Assembly (NCBI GenBank): GCA_026874595.1
Contig: CM049307.1
Coordinates: forward strand, 2,563,579 to 2,627,578
DNA: 64,000 nucleotides
Direction of reading: 5' to 3'
Source of the DNA: Sipunculus nudus
Taxonomy: Eukaryota; Annelida; Sipuncula; Golfingiida; Sipunculidae
The notes under the pieces were generated by a model. The model made no database searches. It saw only the letters and a list, made by a program, of their open reading frames with translations, and was not told the origin of the DNA. Positions 1 through 11,300 of the stretch are shown here, piece after piece. Every line of letters starts with the position of its first letter. Positions within the stretch are counted from its first letter, which is position 1. Made by a program: the position numbers and the translations under genes.

Positions 1-27
1 ATATCATGGAGATTATTAGGGGAAAGG

Positions 28-30
<3 letters not shown>

Positions 31-79
<49 letters not shown>
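31..79. repeat. (TC)n microsatellite
   Basis: An uninterrupted TC dinucleotide run of about 49 bases. The flanking bases to about 235 show nothing recognisable. Confidence 0.97.
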
Positions 80-82
<3 letters not shown>

Positions 83-235
83 TCCCAAGCCCAAGAAATG
101 GTTATAATCTCTCACAACTAGCACGGGATTCAGAAAAGTATAGGAATATTGGCATTACGTGCTTCAAAGAACCTTATTAGAAACGGCAACGAAAGAGGCT
201 AACGCTGTTTCGTTACTTAAAATGTGGATACATAT

Positions 236-307
236 AACGAGACAACAACGAAGGGTTTCGAGTTACGCTCGTTGTTTTCTCGTTTGATTCTCGTTGTTTT
301 CTCGTTA
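236..307. repeat. short inverted and direct repeat (AACGAG / CTCGTT)
   Basis: The motif CTCGTTGTTTTCTCGTT occurs twice in direct orientation, at about 268 and 290. A near-reverse complement, AACGAGACAACAACGA, lies at about 237, so the segment can fold into a small stem. Function is unknown; it may be a fragment of a foldback element. No gene is visible between 80 and 428. Confidence 0.6.
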
Positions 308-426
308 AAGTACCATAACGAATGAGATAACGACAAAACTATAAATTTTCTAGTTCACCCCCCCCCCCAGGGTTTGTAAAATGCAAATAGGTCCTTTTTT
401 TCATTTAAACTCTCTACTATACAATC

Positions 427-428
<2 letters not shown>

Positions 429-505
<77 letters not shown>

Positions 506-532
506 CGTGTGTGTGTGTGTGTGTGTGTGTGA
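429..532. repeat. composite (CT)n(AT)n(GT)n microsatellite
   Basis: Three abutting dinucleotide tracts: CT to about 460, AT to about 502, then GT to about 532. The open frame that reads through it on the minus strand is made only of dipeptide runs and is not a gene. Confidence 0.97.
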
Positions 533-1936
533 GTGAAAAGACTGAAAGCCTTGTAATATAATACCAGCGCTGTGTTAGAATGGCTCAGCCGGTGGATACT
601 ATTAATGTCATAAGTAATACATGTAATGTCTATCAGATGTACTTGTTTGACCAGATAAAATATCCCAACATGTTCAAGGGACACAATTAGTTATTGTTAC
701 TTGCGGGGGATTCCTATGCTTATATGGCAAATTTGAAATGGAAATAAAATTTTGAAATGAGACCAATCGTTTAGAAACGAGACAAACACAGCGCTCACGC
801 CACCTGGTGGTGGAACAGCATAATTTCACAAATCAAAGGTTTTCAAGCTTTTCAAGGTGTTTCTTCTTTTATGTTTCTTTTATTTTTTATAATTGTCGCA
901 AGTGCGCGACCAAGATCTTTCCTCTGGTCACCCGGCCTTCTTATGTAAACACTTAACAGACACTTATAGAGGTTCTGTAATACAGAGATGCCCATTAGGA
1001 GAGGTTCATGATTCATATTTAATTAAACGAAGTGCTTGAACCAATAAGTTGAACTTCATGCCGTTTACAAAAGGGCGAGTTACACGTACATGTACCACAT
1101 ACATGATCTTATACCAATCCGCGAATGAGACAAATTTGAGGTGTAGATTTTACCACCACTTCAGCCTGACATATGCGGTTAAGACTTATTTTTTAATTTC
1201 GTATTCTTCTGTCACAGATTAATCGCACGCCTATGAGTGATAGTTTTTAATGTATTTTTTTTAATAATTTAGTTCAAAAAAAAAATTATACGTACCCCAT
1301 TAAATGGATTGTTTTCTATTCAGCTACCCAACAATCATACCAATGGCTGTATATGCATTAAATAATTTAAAAGGTCAACTACACGATGTGTTATGTATAA
1401 ATCTAGTTCTTAGAAAGATCAAGTTTAGAATATTAGAAACCTGCCGTACAAATAATCATTCTCAGTTACTTAAAATCAGGCTATTTGGGAAATGTACCTC
1501 TTGTCCGAACCCTTCTTTCTAAAAAAAGTAGTTTTAGTTTGGCAAAGGCAAGATTTTTTTCTTATTAACATTATGACAGGCTCACTATTATAATATCATA
1601 TACTGCTAACATTATATAATCACCTGTCGTAAAATGAGTTCTTTATATGATTGTCAGACAACGATTTGATGTATATTTCGCTTGCTTGAAATATTACAGA
1701 AACCTGGACACACACAAAAATGTGAATCGGATAGCATTTAAATATATACTATAAATAAATAGATATATGTGATTGTGTGTGTTGTTTTCAATGGTGGTCC
1801 AGCGGTTTGCAAGGAGGTGGAGATGTTGTATATATAGTTAATGTGAAAACATACACTATTTAACATATACATATTGCTTATACATATATCTGTTGGCATG
1901 TTATCTAGTCTATGAATCAAATCCGTGAGATTTATT
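533..1936. other. no recognisable feature (AT-rich spacer)
   Basis: AT-rich sequence with stop codons in all frames except for short chance frames. The longest, on the plus strand at 1304-1522, has no recognisable motif. I see no gene, RNA or mobile element here. Confidence 0.6.
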
Positions 1937-2125
1937 ATGTCGTACGTACGAGATAGTATGTCGTACGTACGAGATAATATGTCGTACGTACGAGATAATA
2001 TGTCGTACGTACGAGATAATATGTCGTACGTACGAGATAGTATATCGTACGTACGAGATAGTATGTCGTACGTACGAGATACTATGTCGTACGTACGAGA
2101 TAGTATGTCGTACGTACGAGATAAA
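1937..2125. repeat. 21-bp minisatellite, 9 copies
   Basis: Nine near-perfect copies of a 21-bp unit built around the self-complementary core CGTACGTACG. Because 21 is divisible by three, both strands stay open through the array: repeated SYVRD on the plus strand and SRTYDI on the minus strand. Units differ only at a few bases (AGATAGT/AGATAAT/AGATACT, ATG/ATA). I read it as a recently expanded non-coding minisatellite. Confidence 0.93.
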
Positions 2126-3145
2126 TAATTTATTTTTCTTTTACCAGGTGGCAGCAATACGCTTCCGTATTCACTTAACATATCGATTAGAAAAATATTG
2201 TTCTAACAACCAGTGACAAGGACAGTAGGGTGTGATAAGCGGTAATAATATCTAATAAGGGTTTCCCAGAATCAAAGGTAAACTTGTGACAATGTATCAA
2301 CTGCCAGCGCTGCGGCGCTCTGAGCAAAGTCCACGCAGGTCATTGTTTCTCATCATGTGAATCAGTTTATTTGTTCTATTTTCATTTTTAAACAAACTAA
2401 TTGGCTAAATTTCTGATCAATTCGAATAAATTACTATTTTTTGCATCAAATTACATAAATTTCCTCGTAATAAATACAGTATTTGATTATACATGAATTT
2501 TAACGCGATTGAAATTCAGCCGTTTCTTAACCTCTTTATGCATCAGTATCCAGAATCCTATTAGACCAAGATGGGGCTCGATTAAGAACGGGGAAAATTA
2601 AAACAAACAGCTGATAGAAATGACCTACGGCCTGGAGGCGGAGAATGAGCAAAAATCAGTTATAGCCTAGTGAAATGTTAGGCAAATCGTAAACTTTTAT
2701 TCGGCATGGGTCAATCGTGGCACTCGCTCGGCTTCTCCTCGCTGTTGTCAAGTGTGACACACGCCTCGATTAACCCTACGTGTTGCATTAAATTTTATTG
2801 AGCTATAACCAATACCTTTTAATCCATCAGCTGCATATTTCAAATTATAGCATATTCGAAGTATTTTTTTAGGACTTTATTCAATCATAGTTATGTTATA
2901 ATGTTCTCATTCAAGCAGCCATGGCACAAGGGTACATAATGCAAAGTGTCAATTGAAATATGTTTTGAACAATTAATGTTATCTGGCCTAAGTTATATGA
3001 CACGGACATCAGACAACCATGAAAGAAGGACACCTGTTGTGCAAAGAGATAATCTCAGGTTACAGTATCTGCAATAACGTTTATTTTACCTAGTCTGAGG
3101 GGGAAGACACAGTGATGTTATAACTATATAACTGACAGTGCTGAC
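2126..3145. other. no recognisable feature
   Basis: Mixed-composition sequence without an open frame of note and without a recognised repeat. A slightly GC-richer patch at about 2560-2780 has no interpretable motif. Confidence 0.55.
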
Positions 3146-3266
3146 ACTCGTGCCCACGCCCCGGTTATATACAGGGATCTTTTTCTTGTTCTTGAAGTGT
3201 CTGCGACGATGCCCACACCTCGGTTTATATAGGAGTCTTTTTCTTGGTCTTGAAGTTTCTGGGACG
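3146..3266. repeat. two-copy 59-bp direct repeat
   Basis: Two diverged copies of a 59-bp unit (GCCCACRCCYCGGTT ... TTTTTCTTG ... CTTGAAGT) start near 3152 and 3211. They lie directly against the 50-bp array that follows. No coding function is apparent. Confidence 0.75.
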
Positions 3267-4512
3267 TGTGGACACTCACGATCCAGTGAGACGTCCTGTC
3301 TGCACGACCATGCACGTGTGGACACTCACGATCCAGTGAGACGTCCTGTCTGCACGACCATGCACGTGTAGACACTCACGATCCAATGAGACGTCCTCTC
3401 TGCACGACCATGCACGTGTGGACACTCACGATCCAGTGAGACGCCCTGTCTGCCCGACCATGCACGTGTGGACACTCACGATCCAGTGAGACGCCCTGTC
3501 TGCACGACCATGCACGTGTTGACACTCACGATCCAGTGAGACGTCCTGTCTGCACGACCATGCACGTGTGGACACTCACGATCCAGTGAGACGCCCTGTC
3601 TGCCCGACCATGCACGTGTGGACACTCACGATCCAGTGAGACGCCCTGTCTGCACGACCATGCACGTGTTGACACTCACGATCCAGTGAGACGTCCTGTC
3701 TGCACGACCATGCACGTGTGGACACTCACGATCCAGTGAGACGCCCTGTCTGCACGACCATGCACGCGTAGAAATGATCCAGTTAGACGTCCTCTCTGCA
3801 CGATCATTCACGTGTGGACACTCACGATCCAGTGAGACATCCTGTCTCCACGACCATGCACGTGTAGACACTCACGATCCAGTAAGACGTTACGTCTGCC
3901 CGACATTGCACGTGTAGAAACGATCCAGTGAGACTCTCTGCAAAACCATGCAAGTGTGGACACTCACGATCCAATGAGACGTCCTGTCTGCACGACCATG
4001 CTCGTGTAGACACTCACGATCCAGTGAGACGCCCTGTCAGATCAGCCCGACCATGCACGCATAGAAATGATCCAGTGAGACGTCCTGTCTGCACGACCAT
4101 GCACGTGTGGACACTAACGATCCAATGAGACGTCCTGTCTGCACGACCATGCACGTGTAGACACTCACGATCCAGTGAGACGACCTGTCTGCCCGACCAT
4201 GCACGCGTAGAAACTATCCAGTGAGACTTCCTGTCTGCAAGACCATACACATGTGTGGACACTCACGATCCAATGAGACGTCCTGTCTCCACGACTATGC
4301 ACGTGTGGACACTCACGATCCAATGAGACGTCCTGTCTCCACGACCATGCACGTGTAGACACTCACGATCCAGTGGGACGTCACGTCTGCCCGACCATGC
4401 ACGTGTAGAAACGATCCAGTGAGACTCTCTGCACGACCATGCACATGTGGACACTCACGATCCAATGAGACGTCCTGTCTGCACGACCATGCACATGTAC
4501 ACATTCACGATC
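3266..4512. repeat. 50-bp minisatellite, about 25 copies
   Basis: Tandem units of 50 bp (GACACTCACGATCCAGTGAG followed by ACGTCCTGTCTGCACGACCA). Spacing is exactly 50 bp over the first copies (3271, 3321). Several later units carry short deletions, for example those around 3768, 3919, 4060, 4207 and 4407, where CACTC is lost. The open frames on both strands are by-products of the repeat and change frame at the deletions. Confidence 0.93.
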
Positions 4513-4960
4513 CATTGAAAACAATGTGATGTGATCCAAGCTTAATATTTAGACCAATCGACAACGGAGTGAATTCCCTCTCTAACATCCTGAGGAAAGC
4601 CGAGGTGTACCGAGAATGAGTGAGTTATGTGAATTCTCGCATTGAGATTGCATAGGAGCTATTCTTCATATATAATTTAAGATTTTGTCATCTACGTGTA
4701 CTTCAAATTAACCCAGCTTCGAAAATATGGTTTCACTATATGCTGATAGATAATACATCGCCTCCAAGAGCTCTGGCATAAGTACTCGTTTTATGGATAT
4801 ACATTTGCCTTTAATCTACATGGTGTCCGTAGATGATTAGCCAAATATATGATTAAGCGGCCCGTAAAGTATACTCAGCAAGTAGGCTTAATAGCAGGCA
4901 TTATATCATTGTAAACTTGGGACTAACCTTTCTCTGTTTCGCTTAAATTTGTTTTACCAC
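4513..4960. other. no recognisable feature
   Basis: AT-rich spacer between the 50-bp array and the LINE fragment. I see nothing to annotate. Confidence 0.55.
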
Positions 4961-4962
4961 TA

Positions 4963-5884
4963 ATGAATGAATGAATGAATGAATGAATAGAAATTTATTC
5001 TGAAATAAAAGGCCTCAGGCCCATGGTTCCACAAAGAGCATGTGTTAAGAATCATAAAAATTCAATAATAACAAAATGTAACTGCATAACATGAACTAAC
5101 AAAACATGCATTAAAACACAATCTTGTATGAAAATGTAACTATAAAAAACCCATGTTTGCAATATCTAAACACAAGCAGAAATTTTGTAATCACATGTTT
5201 CACTTCATTTAGAGGTCATGAATAATAACAATAATAATACCAATTATAATAATAATAATAATAAATAAGTGAACATATAAAACAAACAGTAATACAATGC
5301 ATATATGTAAAACAGTTTATCTATTTCTTAATGGGCAGATGAATAAGTAAGTGAAATAAATAGATTACTTAGATGATAGCTTTCAATTCATCAGCTCTCC
5401 TAATAAAGGCATAGTGTACATAGGTTGCTAATTGTTTTATTGTATGGGCATTATTATCTGCCATCAGAGATGTAAATGTACTTAAATCATCAATATACCT
5501 GATTCTCAAGTCTGTATACAATGGGCATTTCATGATAAAATGATGCTCATCTTCCACAACAGCTTCCCCATATCTTAAACAATATTTACAAAACCTTTCA
5601 TCCCATAGAGTATTACTATGCCTTCCCTTTTCTACTTCTAAATTATGTGATGAACATCTTAGTCTTGAAAGACTTTTCCTATAGTTAACATTCTGTAGAA
5701 CTGTTAAATATTTTTCAGTGCTTAAAGTTAATTTAAAAGTTGAGTATGTGTTTAATCGACGATTTTTAGATATACTACTCGTCCAATCCTGCAATAAAGA
5801 ATCATTTAATCTCTGTTTCAATACTGAGATAAATAATTTAACATCCCCTACATCTTGTTCAATCCAAACATAGATATAACCTCA
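4963..5884 (-). mobile_element. 5'-truncated non-LTR retrotransposon (LINE) 3' end
   Basis: Read on the minus strand, an open reverse-transcriptase C-terminal segment (to 5369) is followed by a 3' UTR of about 400 bp. It ends in a tandem CATT/ATTC tail at about 4963-4988. A microsatellite-like 3' tail and 5' truncation are both usual for CR1/L2-type LINE insertions. An (AAT)n patch lies in the UTR at about 5222-5265. Homology ends near 5884, so more than 90% of a full LINE is missing. Clade assignment is inference. Confidence 0.75.
5369..5881 (-). pseudogene. LINE reverse transcriptase C-terminal fragment
   Basis: The minus-strand frame is open from 5881 to the stop at 5369, about 170 codons. 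It has the tail features typical of invertebrate LINE ORF2 proteins: a QDVGDVKLF segment, then KQRLNDSLLQDW, a TEKYL motif, RLRCSSHNLEVEKGRH, and a CKYC...EDEHHFIMKCPLY zinc-knuckle-like region (two Cys, then His and Cys) followed by LRIRYI. Family knowledge places this after the polymerase domain. The polymerase and endonuclease domains are absent, and an in-frame stop just upstream (5882-5884) closes the frame. It is therefore a dead remnant with no initiating methionine: the computed start is a TTG inside conserved sequence. Confidence 0.8.
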
Positions 5885-6279
5885 CACTAGCTATAACCTC
5901 AACGTTTTCCTTCTGTTACTGACCAGAAACCTAATTACACTCTCAATGCCATATTCATACACATACCAAGTTATCGGCGTTTTTTTATACATCTGGTTCT
6001 CGATGATTAAAAAAATTGGTTTCATTGGTAAATGGTCCAGTCTTTTTCAGCTAGGACGGACGTACTAATTACGAATTCGTGTGGCCATTGATTTGCTTTT
6101 TGTTTTGTTTACTTATATAAAAATGCAAATTCAATTTAGATAGCATATTCAAAAAATGTGATAAATAGCTGTTTTCCTCAGAGCCAAGATACAGTTTTTG
6201 TTTGAGAGCTTGTTCATGACGATGGTATATTCATTAAGTAGCCTCTTAATTACTTCTTCACCTGTCTCTGTTTCTGATA
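5885..6279. other. no recognisable feature
   Basis: AT-rich sequence between the LINE remnant and the 41-bp array, with no gene or repeat that I recognise. Confidence 0.5.
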
Positions 6280-7287
6280 TTCTGATTACACTGATAGTGT
6301 TGTTGTTGTTGTATACCATTAACATCTGATAACACTGATAGTGTTGTTGTTGAATACCAGTTACATCTGATAACACTGATAGTGTTGTTGTTGTATACCA
6401 TTTACATCTGATTACACTGATAATGTTGTTATATATTATTAACATTTGAGTACACCGATAATGTTGTTGTATATAATTAACATCTGATTACACTGATGAT
6501 GTTGTTGTATACCATTAACATATGAAAACACTAATAGTGTTGTTGTTGTATACCACTAACATCTAATTACACTGATAATGTTGTTGTTGTATACCAATAA
6601 CATCTGATTACACTGAGTGTTGTTGTTGTATATACCAATAACATCTAATTAAACTGATAATGTTGTTGTTGTATACCAAAAATATTTGTTAACAAATATG
6701 CTCTTGTTGTATACCACTAACATCTAATTAAACTGATAATGTTGTTGTTGTAAACCATTAACATATATTACATTAATAGTGTTGTTGTTGTATACCAATA
6801 ACATCTAATTAAACTGATAATGTTGTTGTTGTAAACCATTAACATCTGATTACACTGAATGTGGTTGTTGTATACCACTAACATCTAATTAAACTGATAA
6901 TGTTGTTGTTGTAAACCAAAACCATCTGATAACACTGATAGTGCTGTTGTTGTATACCACTAACATCTAATTAAACTGATAATGTTGTTGTTGTAAACCA
7001 TTAACATCTGATCACACTGAGTGTTGTTGTTGTATACCAATAACATCTAATTAAACTGATAATGTTGTTGTTGTAAACCATTAACATCTGATAACATTGA
7101 TAGTGCTGTTGTTGTATACCACTAACATCTAATTAAACTGATAATGTTCTTGTTGTTAACCATTAACATCTGATTACACTAATATAGTTGTTGTTGTATA
7201 CCATTATGATTTGGGTACACTGATAGTGTTGTTATTGTTGTACACCACTAACTTCTGATTACACTGATAATAATGTTGTTGTTGTAT
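6280..7287. repeat. about 41-bp minisatellite, about 24 diverged copies
   Basis: Units of about 41 bp carry TGTTGTTGTTGTATACC, AACATCTGATTACACTG or AACATCTAATTAAACTG. Units vary in the number of GTT triplets and by small indels, so the period drifts between about 36 and 45 bp. One unit contains a perfect 18-bp palindrome ATATTTGTTAACAAATAT (6682-6699). It abuts the 85-bp array, with which it shares the TGTTGTTG..TACC motif. No coding frame is maintained. Confidence 0.88.
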
Positions 7288-8245
7288 CTGTCTGTAAATT
7301 CATTACACGTCTGTTGTTGTGTACCTGTCGCTTAATCCTTGGTTCCTAGATTCAGGAGAACTCTATACACCTCTGTCTGTAAATTCATTACACGTCTGTT
7401 GTTGTGTACCTGTCGCTTAATCCTAGGTTCCTAGATTCAGGAGAACTCTATACAGCTCTGTCTGTAAATTCATTACACGTCTGTTGTTGTGTACCTGTCG
7501 CTTAATCCTTGGTTCCTAGATTCAGGAGAACTCTATACACCTCTGTCTGTAAATTCATTACGGGTTTATTGTTTTATATCTGTCGCTGACTCCTGGGTTC
7601 CTAGATCCAGGAGAACTCTATATACCTCTGTCTGTAAATTCATTACACGTCTGCTGTTGTGTACCTGTCGCTTAATCCTTGGTTCCTAGATTCAGGAGAA
7701 CTCTATACACTTCTGTCTGTAAATTCATTACACGTCTGTTGTTGTGTACCTGTCGCTGACACCTGGGTTCCAGGACCGATGAGAACTCTATATACCTCTG
7801 TCTGTAAATTCATAACACGTCTGTTGTTGTGTACCTGTCGCTGACTCCTGGGTTCCAGGACCCATGAGAACTCTATATACCTCTGTCTGTAAATTCATTA
7901 CGGGTTTATTGTTTTATATCTGTCGCTGACTCCTGGGTTCCTAGATCCAGGAGAACTCTATATACCTCAGTCTGTAAATTCATTACACGTCTGCTGTTGG
8001 TACCTGTCGCTTAATCCTTGGTTCCTAGATTCAGGAGAACTCTATACACCTCTGTCTGTAAAATCATTACACGTCTTTTGTTGTGTACCTGTCGCTGTCT
8101 CCGGGGCTCCAGGACCCATGAGAATTCTATACACCTCTGTCTGTAAATTCATTACACGTCTTTTGTTGTGTACCTGTCGCTGACTCCTGGGTCCCAGGAC
8201 CCATGAGAACTCTAAACACCTCTGTCTGTAAATTCATCACACGTC
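7288..8245. repeat. 85-bp minisatellite, about 11 copies
   Basis: Units of 85 bp are measured between successive AAATTCATTACACGTCTG blocks (7381 to 7466). Each unit holds TGTACCTGTCGCT, GGTTCC, AGGAGAACTCTATA and CTCTGTCTGT. Two unit types alternate in part (CTTAATCCTTGG versus CTGACTCCTGGG). The short plus-strand frames within it are repeat artefacts. Confidence 0.92.
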
Positions 8246-8467
8246 TCTGGGGTGTTATCATTCACTAACATCGGGAAATAGGAAGTGGTCATGAGGACTG
8301 ATAAGAAAACGCTGGTCTAATGGCACTTGTTTACAGAGAAGAAGAAATGGGAAACGGAGCCTCAGTGTGAGATAAGGAATATTGCTGTGTCATCATATAT
8401 CACACTTGGTGTGAACTTACGTTCGCCAAGCTTTCAGAAATGGACTTCATCCTCATAAAACGACATA

Positions 8468-9050
8468 ATTGTATCCGCCAATACAGAGTTTTGCGGATAC
8501 TATATTTTCAGCCCAGACCGCTGCCGCCGTCGCCGCCGCCGTATTTGTTTACGGAGAACTCTTCGTTTACCACAGGCTGGAATTTTACGAAGCTCCGAAT
8601 TATGATCGGATTACGTGTAAACTGCTGCGCCCTCATTTTGGGTAGACTTCAAACCTTTCCTCTCTGCAGAGCGTCCATCTGTGCGTCTTTTTTTTCACAC
8701 ATAAATCCACATATCTTTTGACTTAGACCAATCAAGCTGAAATTTTGCATGAGTGTAGCTCTTGGATAACGTAATATTATACACAAAACGCCACATGCAA
8801 CTATTTTTTTTGCATGGTGTCCATCTGTTTGTCTGCCTTGGGTAAAAACCACTAATATCTCAGCAGTGGTTTGACTTCTCCACCTGTAATTTTGCATATG
8901 TATACATCTTGGATAGCTTTCTCGTTTAAATGACAGGTGGCGTGGCACCACCTACATTCATGTTTACGTGGCAGACATCCATGCTAATATGCAACACATC
9001 TCACTCTATTTCCTCTTACCACTCATTCCATGCTTCACTTCACCCGTACC
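8468..9050 (+). repeat. left inverted arm of the 2.55-kb foldback element
   Basis: This is the reverse complement of the right arm, with roughly a fifth to a quarter of positions changed by eye. It contains a CCGCCGTCGCCGCCGCCG run (about 8524-8541) matching GCGGCGGCGGCGG in the right arm (about 10951-10965). The two open frames here, on opposite strands, are chance readings of the arm. Confidence 0.75.
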
Positions 9051-9469
9051 ACTTGTCGTTTTCTGGTTAAGTTTTAAACGAGACCCTATAAACATGTACG
9101 ATTATGGAGAATAAGATTCACCCTCAGCAGAAAAAAAAAAAGAAAAAAAAAGATAATTTTTCTTGAAAAAAGTTCAGATAGGTGTTCAGCTTTGAGCATT
9201 CCATGATTAGGGACAAAAATACAATACTTTTTCATTCTTTTTGAAATGAAACAAATTCTGGTTAAATCACTATTCAGACCATTTCAATAATAATAAAATC
9301 TAGGATCACACCAGTAGGGATTGGCATGAATGTAATTCTTGTCTCTCTACCCGTCCATTTCATAATAATCTATGACTACTTAGTAATTTCTTTGTTTCAC
9401 TTTTATCTTGGAAGTAATGTCTCCGCGGTTTTTCTTGTCCAGACCCATCCGTACTTTTAGTCTATCATC

Positions 9470-9748
9470 ACACGCGATATTATAGCGGGGTTATCATCAT
9501 ACCTTCCTCTCATATATATCATACCTATCATACCTATCGGGGTTATCACAAGGTATATACTATTAGCCAGCTATCAAGGGCGATATTATAGCGGGGTTAT
9601 CAAAATGTATTATTAGCCAACTATCAAGGGCGATATTATAGCGGGGTTGTCAAAATGTACTATTAGCCAACTATCAAGGGCAATATTATAGCGGGGTTGT
9701 CAAAATGTTCCATTAGCCGACTATAACAGGCGACATTATTGCGGGGTT
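9470..9748. repeat. 50-bp minisatellite inside the foldback element, about 5 copies
   Basis: Units of 50 bp are measured from CGATATTATAGCGGGGTT at 9581 to the next at 9631, with TATTAGCCAACTATCAAGG between. The array lies in the non-inverted middle of the element, along with an A-rich stretch near 9129-9155. It is unrelated to the 50-bp array at 3.3 kb. Confidence 0.88.
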
Positions 9749-10001
9749 ACCTTTCTTCTCGCTCAACTTGAAATATGTTTCACCTCAGTTACCAGGATGG
9801 TTTACTATAGTCCATCCCGGGTAACCTGATTACCCTTTACTCCCATAGGCTTACGTATGTACAGGTACATGCATGAGGTTAAAACATAAACGTGCGAACG
9901 GTCTCTGCACAATTTCACATACCTGAATCTCGTTTATGACAAAATACAGCTAGAATACGGGTAGTTGACAAGCGACTACGTGTATACGCCCAAATCAGAG
10001 A

Positions 10002-11014
10002 GGTACGGGTGAAGTGGGGATAGGATATAGAGGTAAACGCCACTTGTCATATCAACAAAAAAAAAATCTATCCAAGATGTATACACGTGCAAAATTTCAT
10101 GTGAATAAGTCCAACCACTGCAGAGATACGCATGATTTTATCCCAAGGCAGACTAACAGATGGACGCTGTGCAAAAACAGTTGCAGGTGCGGCCACCAGT
10201 TTCGGGTATAATAAAGGGCTATATTAGACCAATACACATGCAAAATTTCAGGCTGATATGTCAAACCAGTCCTGAGATATTAGCATGGTTGGCTGGAGCA
10301 TAAACGGGGAGGTAGGTGGCGCCACCTGTCACAAAAATGGAAAAACTATCAAAGATGAATAAACATGTAAAATTTCAGCCCATGCAAACGGTCAAACGAG
10401 TGCTGAGATATCAGCATGGATGAATGCACTGAAAACACATAGGTAGGTGGCGCCACCTGTCATATCAACAAAAAATCTATCAAAGATGTATAAACGTGCA
10501 AAATTTCAGGAGAATAAGTCCAACCACTGCAGAGATATGCATGATTTTATCCAAAGGCAGATAAACAGATGGCCACTGTGCAAAAACGCTGTGTATAATA
10601 AAGGGTTATGTTAGACCTATATATAGGCAAAATTTCGTCAAACCAGTCCTGAGATATTAGCATGAATGTCTGGAGCGTAAACGGGGAGGTAGGTGGCGCC
10701 ACCTGTCATAAAAATCGAAAACCTATCCAAGATGTATAAACGTGCAAAATTTCAGCCCGATCGATCAAACGAGTCCAGAGATAGGGGGGTTTATGTGTGA
10801 ATACAGACGCATAGATGGACGCAGAGCGCAGAGGAAAGGCCAGAGGTCAAAACAAAATCGGGGCGCAGCAGTTCACATGTGACCCGAACATAATTCCGGG
10901 TTTCGTAAAATTCCGCCCACGGGTTACGGAGGAGTTCTCCGGACACCTACGCGGCGGCGGCGGCAGTGGGCTGAAAACATAGTATCTGCAAAACTCTGTT
11001 TTGGCGGATACAAT
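10002..11014 (-). repeat. right inverted arm with internally duplicated units
   Basis: The arm holds two versions of a block of about 430 bp: one at about 10030-10440 and one at about 10470-10790. Shared phrases include CTATCCAAGATGTATA, GTGCAAAATTTCA, CCAACCACTGCAGAGATA and GTCCTGAGATATTAGCATG. The palindrome AGGTGGCGCCACCT occurs three times (10314-10327, 10445-10458, 10691-10704). The extra copies make this arm longer than the left arm. Confidence 0.75.
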
Positions 11015-11214
11015 GAATGGACTATTCTGTGGTCCAGTCTAAGTATGGATGAACTCTTATGATGATTGCCAATAACCCTCGATTTCCTTATTTGGTGTTG
11101 AATACATTTTCTTGGCAGTGGTCTTTTCTCTGTTACTCCTTTATTTTTACACCTATCGCCTTTTCCGCGTCTTATATTTCTTCTATTTACACACTGATCT
11201 ACTCTAACAGAGTG

Positions 11215-11300
11215 CTGTATACGTGTTGCTGACTTCTGATTCCCTCTAGATTTAGGAGATCTATATACAGATGTATTTGTCTTTTCAAAACACGTTGTTG
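11215..11300 (+). repeat. orphan diverged copy of the 85-bp unit
   Basis: GTTGCTGACTTCTGATTCC, AGATTTAGGAGATCTATATAC and AACACGTTGTTG follow the same order and spacing as in the 85-bp array at 7.3-8.2 kb. It lies on the far side of the foldback element, about 3 kb from the array. The rest of 11015-11954 shows no recognisable feature. Confidence 0.6.

Larger units (their letters stand above)
8468..11014. mobile_element. foldback-type DNA element, about 2.55 kb, no transposase
   Basis: The ends are perfect inverses: ATTGTATCCGCCAA at 8468-8481 and TTGGCGGATACAAT at 11001-11014. Inverted similarity continues inward for hundreds of bases. It covers the ACAGAGTTTTGC block, a GCC-repeat block, AATTTTACGAA, CTGCTGCGCCC, the TTCCTCT..GCGTCCATCT..GCGTC block, and then AAATTTTGCA with CTTGGATAG, reaching CTTCACCCGTACC near 9030-9045. 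No transposase frame exists inside. It behaves like a non-autonomous foldback or large MITE. Superfamily is unassigned because a target-site duplication cannot be read with confidence. Confidence 0.8.

Noticed and set aside
3086-4504. Many 63-83-codon frames on both strands over the 50-bp array
   Set aside because: Phase shifts at each deletion-bearing unit, and mutually overlapping frames show the same repeated peptide. This is a repeat artefact.
6682-6699. Perfect 18-bp palindrome as a regulatory site
   Set aside because: It is a single chance variant inside a diverged 41-bp array with no other copy.
8440-8951. 93- and 100-codon overlapping frames
   Set aside because: They lie within the left arm of the foldback element on opposite strands. 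The inverted right arm does not keep them open.
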